From: a virus
DNA: 38,549 nucleotides
Reading direction: 5' to 3' (one strand)
Virus record (IMG/VR): IMGVR_UViG_3300027763_000116
Location: 1 to 38,549 of that record
The notes below the pieces were generated by a model. The model had not been told where the DNA came from and searched no databases. It worked only from the letters and a program-made list of their open reading frames with translations. Position 1 is the stretch's first letter, and each line of letters opens with the position of its first letter. The translations under genes were made by a program, and so were the position numbers. This document shows, piece after piece, positions 32,252-38,549 of this stretch.

Positions 32252-33235
32252 ATGGCCACTTTAACTACACGAGACCAATTTAAAGAATATTGCTTGCGTA
32301 AACTTGGCAAGCCCGTCATCGAGATTAACGTAGATGATGATCAAGTAGAAGACCGCATTGACGAAGCTTTGAAGTATTATTACGATTATCACTTTGATGG
32401 TACAGAGAAACAATTCTATAGTTACATATTCCAAGCCAGTGACTTTCCAGACGCCGTAAAAGAAATCAAAGTTTATGATGGCGGTACAGCGTATTCAAAT
32501 AATGATACGGTCACGATTACTGCTACGACTGGTGATACTACTGGTGCATCAGCTACTGCAACGCTTAGAACTTATGCGAATGGTACAATTAGTGCAATTA
32601 CTGTAACAGCTGTTGGATCTGGGTATAGACTCGATCCAAACGTAACTATCACAACCAGCACTGGTTCTGGAGCTAGCGTTGAAGCTTTTAAAGGCGGATA
32701 CGTAACGATTCCCCAAAACATAATTGGTGTCGTGAACATATTTGATATTGGCGATTACATCGCGACAAATAACATATTCAACATTCGTTATCAGATCGCA
32801 CTTAACGATTTGTATAGTCTTACTTATCAGTCAATGGTTCCCTATTACATGGCGTTCCAGCATATTCAATTGCTTGAGCAATTACTTGTTGGTAAACAAC
32901 CAATTCGCTACAATAGAAATACGAATCGTTTATACATTGATGTTAATTGGGATAAGATTCAAGTTGGTCAATACCTATTAGTCGAAGCATATCAGATTGT
33001 TGATCCAGCTAAGTATACTGACGTATGGAACGATCGTTGGCTCCAAAGATATGCATCAGCACTAATTAAGAAGCAATGGGGAACTAACCTAACCAAGTTT
33101 AATGGTTTGCAACTTCCCGGCGGCGTTACATTTAATGGCGAAAAGATTTATAACGATTCTCACGATGAAATAGAAAAACTCGAGAATGAGATGGCTGTAT
33201 CTTATTCACTTCCGTCTTATGACATGATCGGGTAA
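32252..33235 (+). CDS. 13: Neck protein gp13 with an inserted beta module
   Basis: The N-terminus (TRDQFKEYCLRKLGKPVIEI, then VDDDQVEDRIDEALKYYYDY, residues ~6-47) is diagnostic of gp13 in marine T4-like phages. gp13 forms the neck ring that closes the filled head and receives the tail. The C-terminal part (YQIVDPAKYTDVWNDRWLQR, KKQWGTNLTKFNGLQLPGG) is also typical. Between them, residues about 67-148 carry a Gly/Thr-rich stretch (VYDGGTAYSNNDTVTITA through AVGSGYRLDPNVTITTSTG) that resembles modules in the gp7-position and gp8-like proteins. Length is 327 aa; T4 gp13 is 309 aa. It starts the neck operon under its own late promoter. Confidence 0.92.
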   Translation: MATLTTRDQFKEYCLRKLGKPVIEINVDDDQVEDRIDEALKYYYDYHFDGTEKQFYSYIFQASDFPDAVKEIKVYDGGTAYSNNDTVTITATTGDTTGASATATLRTYANGTISAITVTAVGSGYRLDPNVTITTSTGSGASVEAFKGGYVTIPQNIIGVVNIFDIGDYIATNNIFNIRYQIALNDLYSLTYQSMVPYYMAFQHIQLLEQLLVGKQPIRYNRNTNRLYIDVNWDKIQVGQYLLVEAYQIVDPAKYTDVWNDRWLQRYASALIKKQWGTNLTKFNGLQLPGGVTFNGEKIYNDSHDEIEKLENEMAVSYSLPSYDMIG

Positions 33236-33238
33236 TTT

Positions 33239-33973
33239 ATGGCAACTTCGCTCTTCTTTAATAACTTCAATTCTTCTGCCGAACAGAATCTTATTGAAGA
33301 CCTAATCATTGAAACGATTAGGATCTATGGCATTGACGTATATTACATTCCTAGGACTGTAAATAATAAAGATGCAGTTTTTAGAGAAGGTTCAACTTAT
33401 TCATATAATTCGGCTTATTTGATTGAAGCTTATATCAGAAACGTTGATGGATTTACTGGCGACGGTGAATTTCTTTCGAAGTTTGGTATACAAGTTCAAG
33501 ATCAAATGGTCTTGACTATGGCGCAAAGAACGTTCTTAGCTGAAGTTGGAAATTATAATTCAGAGATTCGTCCTAATGAAGGCGATCTTATTTGGTTCCC
33601 ACTTACTAAATCAGTATTCCAGATTAAGAAAGCTGACGTTAAACCCATATTCTATCAACTTGGTGCACTTCAGACTTATGATTTAACTGTTGAGCTTTAC
33701 GAAACAAACAGCGAAATTTTCAATACTGGCATTACTGAGATTGACAATAAGTATAACGCGCTTTCCTTGGCATCAGATGCCTATAATATTCTTGCTGAAA
33801 ATGGAAATGTTATTATCACGCAATACGGCGAGCGTATCATACTTGAAAGTTATAAAGTCGAAAATATAGATATTCAAGCCGAAAATCAGATTTTTGAAAC
33901 TGAAGGCCTAGAATTCATAGACTTTACTGAGTTTGATCCATTCAGCGAAAAGGCAGGGGGCAACAGGACGTAA
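33239..33973 (+). CDS. 14: Neck protein gp14
   Basis: The 244-aa protein fits gp14, which acts with gp13 to complete the head neck: LFFNNFNSSAEQNLIEDLII, IYGIDVYYIPRTVNNKD, FLSKFGIQVQDQMVLTMAQR, RPNEGDLIWFPLTKSVFQIK and FYQLGALQTYDLTVELYE follow in the family order. T4 gp14 is 256 aa, so the length agrees. It starts three bases after the gp13 stop and overlaps gp15 by one base (TAATG), in the standard T4 order 13-14-15. No insert or truncation was noticed. Confidence 0.93.
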   Translation: MATSLFFNNFNSSAEQNLIEDLIIETIRIYGIDVYYIPRTVNNKDAVFREGSTYSYNSAYLIEAYIRNVDGFTGDGEFLSKFGIQVQDQMVLTMAQRTFLAEVGNYNSEIRPNEGDLIWFPLTKSVFQIKKADVKPIFYQLGALQTYDLTVELYETNSEIFNTGITEIDNKYNALSLASDAYNILAENGNVIITQYGERIILESYKVENIDIQAENQIFETEGLEFIDFTEFDPFSEKAGGNRT

Positions 33974-34785
33974 TGCTTTCAGTTCCTTTTTATCACTCAT
34001 TACTTCGCAAGTACGTAGTTATATTCGGCACTCTATTTAATAACATCAGAGTTGAAAAATTAAATTCTGATGGAACAGTTGCTTTAACATTAAAAGTTCC
34101 GATAGCTTATGGACCACGCGAAAAGTTTTTAGCTCGTGTAGATGCTAATCCCACTGGTATTGTTGACGCTGCGGCAATCCTTCCTAGGATTGGTTTCGAA
34201 ATAACTGGAATACGGTATGCTAGCGAAAGAAAACTTCAGACTACTATTCCATTATATACGAATCAAAACGTTAGTGGAAATAGCGTTCTAAAGAAAGTAT
34301 ATTCACCGGTTCCATATGACATAGAATTCACTATGTCTATTATGGCTAAACAGACTGAAGACGCGACTAGGATTGTTGAACAGATTCTTCCATACTTCAC
34401 TCCAGAATGGACTATCTCAGCGCAACTTCTAGCAGACTTTCCGAAAACTACTGATATTCCAATTGTGATTGGATCAGTTAGTATAGAAGATCTTTATTCG
34501 GGTGACTTTACTCAGCGCAGAGCTTTAATTTGGACTATGACTTTCACGATGAAAGCTTATCTTTATGGTCCCGTTACAAACGCAAAACAGATTAAAATTG
34601 CTACAGTCAAGTCTTACGCTCCTATGACTGCTAACTTAGCGCTTCAAAGCATAGTAACTCAACCTGGGCTTGATGCAAATGGAAATCCTACTACTGTCAT
34701 TGGAGATTCTATAGCATATACTTCGATTGATGAAACTGATAATTTTGATTACATCATAACAACAACGGATTTCCCAAGTGGCTGA
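33973..34785 (+). CDS. 15: Tail sheath stabilizer and completion protein gp15
   Basis: The protein matches gp15, the terminator ring on top of the tail that stabilises the sheath and joins the neck. Characteristic segments are SVPFYHSLLRKYVVIFGTLF at the N-terminus, VPIAYGPREKFLARVD, ILPRIGFEITGIRYASERKL and YSPVPYDIEFTMSIMAK. Later come QILPYFTPEWTISAQLL and FTQRRALIWTMTFTMKAYLY. The length of 270 aa is close to T4 gp15 (272 aa). It overlaps gp14 by one base and gp16 by eight bases, supporting coupled translation. No unusual residues were seen. Confidence 0.94.
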   Translation: MLSVPFYHSLLRKYVVIFGTLFNNIRVEKLNSDGTVALTLKVPIAYGPREKFLARVDANPTGIVDAAAILPRIGFEITGIRYASERKLQTTIPLYTNQNVSGNSVLKKVYSPVPYDIEFTMSIMAKQTEDATRIVEQILPYFTPEWTISAQLLADFPKTTDIPIVIGSVSIEDLYSGDFTQRRALIWTMTFTMKAYLYGPVTNAKQIKIATVKSYAPMTANLALQSIVTQPGLDANGNPTTVIGDSIAYTSIDETDNFDYIITTTDFPSG

Positions 34786-35164
34786 TAGAAGAGACGTGAT
34801 CGGGCAGAGTTTAAATCTTCCTGAACTTCCAAGAATAAAAACGATGGGTTTAGCTCCAAATACGTCGTCGGACGATTATGAGTTCGCGCGGGGTAATCTC
34901 TATAGTTTAATCAATAAAGGAAACGATGCTTTAGAAGAGATCTTCGATGTTGCTAAACAATCGGAATCTCCTAGAGCTTTTGAAGTCGTTACTAATCTTT
35001 TGAAGACGATGGTTGATGCGAATAAAGATCTTCTTGACTTAGCAAAGAAGCAAAAAGAACTTCAGGCTAAAGATGATGATGGTGGCCCTAAAACAATAAA
35101 CAATAATTTGATCTTAACTTCAGCCGAACTCTTGAAGATGATAAAGAACGACAAAGACCAATGA
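34778..35164 (+). CDS. 16: Terminase small subunit gp16, GTG start
   Basis: The 128-aa protein is located between gp15 and the large terminase, as in T4. It shows the helical pattern of gp16: NLPELPRIKTMGLAPNTSSD at the N-terminus, a central helix pair (LYSLINKGNDALEEIFDVAK, then RAFEVVTNLLKTMVDANKDL) and a charged Lys-rich end. gp16 forms a ring that stimulates packaging initiation and the gp17 ATPase. T4 gp16 is 164 aa, so this is a shorter form. GTG at 34778 is used as start, inside the end of gp15; the stop overlaps the gp17 ATG (ATGA). Confidence 0.9.
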   Translation: MADRRDVIGQSLNLPELPRIKTMGLAPNTSSDDYEFARGNLYSLINKGNDALEEIFDVAKQSESPRAFEVVTNLLKTMVDANKDLLDLAKKQKELQAKDDDGGPKTINNNLILTSAELLKMIKNDKDQ

Positions 35165-36768
35165 GTGAGATTTATTTAGGTAATAAGAACTTAAAGAGAC
35201 GTGATGTGAAGATCCCCTTCACCGCGGATCAAGTTCAAGAATATCTAAAGTGTGCTAGAGATGTTGAATATTTTTGCGCCAAGTACGTTAAGATTGTTAA
35301 CGTTGATCGGGGTCTGATAGACTTTCAGCCTTATAAGTATCAAGTTAAAATGTTTGACGTGTTCGACGAAAATCGATATACGATATGCAAAATGCCTCGA
35401 CAAGTTGGTAAAACCACGGGTGTTGTAGGATATCTTTTACACAAAGCATTATTTAATGAAAACTATAACACCGCAGTCCTCGCAAACAAAGAGAGACAAG
35501 CGCGTGAGATCTTATCAAGAGTTCAATTAGCTTACGAATGGCTTCCAAAATGGATGCAGCAAGGAATCATTGAATGGAATAAAGGAAGCATTGAACTCGA
35601 AAATGGTTCTAAGATTTTTGCTTCTTCTACGTCATCAACGGCCGTTCGTGGTCAATCATACAATCTGATTTACTTAGACGAATTTGCGTTCGTTCCTCGT
35701 AACATTCAAGACCAGTTCTTTGCTTCAGTCTTTCCAACGATTTCATCGGGTGAAACTACAAAGCTCATCATCACTTCAACTCCAAATGGTATGGATCTTT
35801 TCTATAAGATATGGATGGATTCTGAACAAGATAGAAACACCTATGCCAGAGTAGACGTTCATTGGTCAGACGTTCCAGGTCGTGATGAAGTCTGGAAAGA
35901 GTTGATGATTAAGAACACTTCAATCGATCAATTCCGTCAGGAATTTGAGTGTGAGTTTCTTGGATCGTCTAATACGCTTATTCATCCATCTATTTTGTCA
36001 AAGTTAGTATTCTTTCCGCCGTCTACAATTCAACTCGGTGTTAACGTATTTACAGATCCAAAGAAAGATCACCAATACTTTATGACAGTTGACTTAGCTG
36101 AAGGGCTTGGGCAGGATAGTTCAGCATTTACAATAATAGATGTTACTACTGTTCCTTACGAAGTAGTTGCTACTTATCAGAATTCCAGTATTTCGGAACT
36201 TTTGTTCCCAACTCTTATTATGAATGTTGCTAAGTACTTTAATGAAGCTTGGGTATTAATTGAAACCAATATAGGATCTCAAGTAGTTAATATTCTTCAC
36301 CAAGATCTCGAATATGAAAACGTAGTTACTACGCAGGTTGGCGGCAGAAAAGGTGTTTCTCTTGGATCCGGCGGGTCTCAGAGTCGCTTAGGCATGAAAA
36401 CCACTAAACTTACTAAAAGAATAGGGTGTACAAACCTTAAGTCAATGGTTGAGTCTCATAAAATTAAACTCAACGACTTTAACATCATACAACAACTTTC
36501 TACTTATGTAGCTGATAGAACTTCTTATAATGCAGAAGAAGGTCACCATGACGATTTAGTCATGTGTCTAGTATTATTCTCATGGATGGTTAGCCAAGAG
36601 TACTTTAAACAGTTATCAGATACCGACGTTCGTCAAAAAATCCTTGAAGAAAATGAAAGACAGATAGAAGAGAATATGTCTCCCTTTGGTTACCAAGACG
36701 ATGGTATGCCCGTAGATGAGGCGGTTATAGTTTCTAGTAGTGAATTTGATAATTGGTTTATAAGCTAG
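35161..36768 (+). CDS. 17: Terminase large subunit gp17 (packaging ATPase and nuclease)
   Basis: The protein (535 aa; T4 gp17 is 610) carries the ATPase domain with the Walker A-like MPRQVGKTT (residues 78-86) and Walker B LIYLDEFAF (Asp173, catalytic Glu174). ITSTPNG (coupling motif) follows. The C-terminal RNase H-like nuclease has Asp311 in TVDLAEGLGQDSSAF, a second acidic position near VLIETNIG, and the terminal HHDDLVM (Asp464/465). It drives ATP-powered DNA packaging and cuts concatemers for headful packaging. All key residues appear present. The ATG overlaps gp16. The 60-base gap to gp18 contains a late promoter. Confidence 0.97.
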   Translation: MSEIYLGNKNLKRRDVKIPFTADQVQEYLKCARDVEYFCAKYVKIVNVDRGLIDFQPYKYQVKMFDVFDENRYTICKMPRQVGKTTGVVGYLLHKALFNENYNTAVLANKERQAREILSRVQLAYEWLPKWMQQGIIEWNKGSIELENGSKIFASSTSSTAVRGQSYNLIYLDEFAFVPRNIQDQFFASVFPTISSGETTKLIITSTPNGMDLFYKIWMDSEQDRNTYARVDVHWSDVPGRDEVWKELMIKNTSIDQFRQEFECEFLGSSNTLIHPSILSKLVFFPPSTIQLGVNVFTDPKKDHQYFMTVDLAEGLGQDSSAFTIIDVTTVPYEVVATYQNSSISELLFPTLIMNVAKYFNEAWVLIETNIGSQVVNILHQDLEYENVVTTQVGGRKGVSLGSGGSQSRLGMKTTKLTKRIGCTNLKSMVESHKIKLNDFNIIQQLSTYVADRTSYNAEEGHHDDLVMCLVLFSWMVSQEYFKQLSDTDVRQKILEENERQIEENMSPFGYQDDGMPVDEAVIVSSSEFDNWFIS

Positions 36769-36774
36769 CCTTTT

Positions 36775-36782
36775 TATAAATA
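36775..36782 (+). promoter_or_regulatory. T4-type late promoter of the tail sheath gene
   Basis: A perfect TATAAATA lies seven bases after the gp17 stop. The expected start of transcription is near 36788, giving a leader of about 41 bases, the longest of the late promoters here. It fits the high output needed for sheath protein. Confidence 0.78.
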
Positions 36783-36816
36783 AGAATAAGATTTATTGCT
36801 CTAGTTTTATGATATA

Positions 36817-36822
36817 AAGGAG
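36817..36822 (+). promoter_or_regulatory. Strong ribosome binding site of gp18
   Basis: AAGGAG, within AAAGGAGA, lies six bases before the ATG at 36829. It is one of the two best SD sequences in the window and sets the gp18 start. Confidence 0.8.
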
Positions 36823-36828
36823 AAAATC

Positions 36829-38549
36829 ATGCCATTTCAAGTAAGTCCTGGCGTCAACATCTCTGAAATTGACCTTACAACAGTTGTTCCTTCTGTGTCA
36901 ACTACGCAAGGTGCAATTGCAGGTGTTTTCAGATGGGGACCAATTAACGAAAGAGTTCTTATTTCGAGCGAAGATGAACTCGCCGTAACATTCGGCAAGC
37001 CTACAGCAAACAACTTTGAAACTTGGTTTACAGCTTCAAGCTTCTTAGCTTATGGTAACCAACTTTATGTTGTTCGTAGCACTGCTAGTAACACATACAA
37101 CTCAGTAGCTACTGTAAACAGTACTTCGGTTCATGCTAACGTTCTAGTCAAGAACAGTGACGATTATAGCACAATATCTAGTTTCGATGCTAACGTATAT
37201 TGGGTAGCAAAATATGGTGGTTATCTAGGTAATGGATTGAAGATCTCGACTTGCGAATCTCCAAACGCTTACTCAAATTCTATTACTGGTAATACTGACA
37301 GCATACCGGCTTTTAGTTTCGGGATTAATAGTAACACTCTTCAGATCGTAGTTACTTCATCTAGCGCTAACACTAACGCAAATACTATGGCAAACACCAT
37401 AGTTGGGAAGTTAAATGTTGGTGACTATATCGCAGCTGGTAACTCCACTATCGGTATTCAGAACATCAAGATCACTGCTATAGGTGCACCTTCAGTCACC
37501 GCTAACTCTACTGTTTTCACCGCTCAGGCAAACGTTTCTCTTGCCACTACTTATAACTTATCTCAGAACGTTAGTTCGAACTCGGTTACACGGTATTGGG
37601 AATACTTCAACTTTGTTGATACGGCTCCTGGAACTTCTGCGTTTACTTTAACGGCTGGTGGTGCCGGAGATGAGATGCATATTGCTGTCGTCGACGAAGA
37701 TGGTGTTTTCACCGGAAGTGCTGGTCAAGTTCTTGAAGTTTGGAAAGATCTTTCCCGTGCAACTGATGCAAAAACTGAAAATGGCGCTACAAACTTCTAT
37801 CAGACTGTCATCAATGATAACTCTCGGTATGTTTTTTACGCGAACGCAAGATCTGGTGTAACTTCAAACACCGCTGCTAACATGACAGCAATCACAGTTG
37901 GACCATACACTCAGTCATTCCGCGATGGATATGATGGTGTAACTGAAAGCACTCAGACTCTTGCTAACATGGCTTCTGCGTATGCAAAGTTTGCGAAAAC
38001 TGAACTAGTCGATATATCTCTAATTCTTAGTGGTAAGAATCAATACGGTACTGTTGGTGAAGGACTTGCTAATTGGATCATCGATAACATTGCGGAAGTT
38101 CGCAAAGACTGTATGGTTCTTATATCGCCAGAAAGAAGTTTAGTTGTTAACTTCGCTGGTAACAGTCCAGCAGATTCTATTATATCTTTCAGAAATGCTA
38201 TTCATAATAGTTCATACGCCGTGATGGATTCTGGTTACAAGTATATGTACGATAGATACAACGATACTTATCGTTATATTCCTCTTAATGGTGATGTTGG
38301 TGGAACTATGGTTCGTACCGATAATACTAGAGACCCATGGTTCTCTCCGGCCGGTTTCAATCGCGGTCAGATTAAGAACGTTGTTAGACTAGCTTTTAAT
38401 CCAGATAAAGCAGACAGAGACGCAATTTATAAAGCTGACATTAACCCAGTCGTTAACTTTCCTGGTGAAGGTGTTGTTTTATATGGTGATAAAACTCTTC
38501 TTGGTAAACCTTCAGCTTTTGATAGGATCAACGTACGGCGTTTGTTTAT
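36829..38549 (+). CDS. 18: Tail sheath protein gp18, 3' partial
   Basis: The frame starts at ATG 36829 and stays open to the right edge, giving 573 codons without a stop. The translated start MPFQVSPGVNISEIDLTTVV, then AGVFRWGPINERVLISSEDEL, is diagnostic of contractile tail sheath proteins. The C-terminal region present includes SPAGFNRGQIKNVVRLAFNP and VVNFPGEGVVLYGDKTLL, ending in INVRRLF, the conserved sheath core near the C-terminus. Only the last few dozen residues seem to be missing (T4 gp18 has 659 aa). The Asn/Ser/Thr-rich middle is the variable outward-facing part. Polymerises around the tube and contracts at infection. Strong SD and own late promoter. Confidence 0.96.
   Translation, partial: MPFQVSPGVNISEIDLTTVVPSVSTTQGAIAGVFRWGPINERVLISSEDELAVTFGKPTANNFETWFTASSFLAYGNQLYVVRSTASNTYNSVATVNSTSVHANVLVKNSDDYSTISSFDANVYWVAKYGGYLGNGLKISTCESPNAYSNSITGNTDSIPAFSFGINSNTLQIVVTSSSANTNANTMANTIVGKLNVGDYIAAGNSTIGIQNIKITAIGAPSVTANSTVFTAQANVSLATTYNLSQNVSSNSVTRYWEYFNFVDTAPGTSAFTLTAGGAGDEMHIAVVDEDGVFTGSAGQVLEVWKDLSRATDAKTENGATNFYQTVINDNSRYVFYANARSGVTSNTAANMTAITVGPYTQSFRDGYDGVTESTQTLANMASAYAKFAKTELVDISLILSGKNQYGTVGEGLANWIIDNIAEVRKDCMVLISPERSLVVNFAGNSPADSIISFRNAIHNSSYAVMDSGYKYMYDRYNDTYRYIPLNGDVGGTMVRTDNTRDPWFSPAGFNRGQIKNVVRLAFNPDKADRDAIYKADINPVVNFPGEGVVLYGDKTLLGKPSAFDRINVRRLF

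Noticed and set aside
36757-36781. Inverted repeat TTTATAA...TTATAAA after gp17
   Set aside because: A/T-only stem that mostly coincides with the gp17 end and the late promoter; no G+C stem plus T-run, so not called a terminator.

Overview
This window is part of the late (virion) region of a T4-like myovirus. The assignment rests on a run of recognisable T4-family structural proteins: hub gp5, wedge proteins gp25, gp6 and gp8, neck gp13 and gp14, tail-completion gp15, terminase gp16 and gp17, and sheath gp18. Late promoters have the T4-type TATAAATA core. Sequence style (moderate to low G+C, Asn/Ser/Thr-rich fibres, a DUF4815-type giant baseplate protein, 2OG-Fe(II) oxygenases) points to the marine 'exo-T4' branch that includes cyanophages, pelagiphages and phages of other alphaproteobacteria. 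The host cannot be fixed from the sequence.

Layout. (1) 1-20669, all on the + strand and tightly packed with TAATG/ATGA junctions: hub protein gp5 with a C-terminal M15-type peptidase (5' truncated), an unrecognised 670-aa protein, gp25, gp6, a protein in the gp7 position, an 893-aa fibre, gp8, a 1921-aa DUF4815-type protein, a 65-aa coiled-coil protein, two further fibre/adhesin-like proteins (one with 24 uninterrupted Tyr-Ser/Thr-Gly-x tetrapeptides) and a 152-aa coiled-coil protein. (2) 20672-30935, an accessory island that is visibly richer in A+T and changes strand: four nucleotide-sugar-transferase-like proteins, two 2OG-Fe(II) oxygenases, two clear SAM methyltransferases plus a degenerate one, three sulfotransferase-like P-loop proteins plus a weaker fourth, and a full-length sodium:solute symporter. 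(3) 30939-32222: a BppU-like beta protein, a GH19-type endolysin and a PAAR spike tip. (4) 32252 to the end: gp13, gp14, gp15, gp16, gp17 and gp18 (3' truncated).

How it fits together. Sections 1, 3 and 4 make the baseplate, fibres, tail, neck and packaging motor. The island looks like a sugar/sulfate/methyl/hydroxyl decoration cassette placed directly after the fibre genes, with a Na+-coupled transporter inside it. Its products could modify virion fibres or the host envelope; sequence alone cannot decide which. The main points for follow-up are this island, its internal duplications (methyltransferase-sulfotransferase pairs on opposite strands, three homologous glycosyltransferases, overlapping convergent and divergent genes), the transporter, the tetrapeptide fibre, beta modules shared by baseplate and neck proteins, and late promoters that overlap stop and start codons. 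No tRNA, CRISPR array, IS element or rRNA was seen, and there is no gap above 300 bases without a gene.
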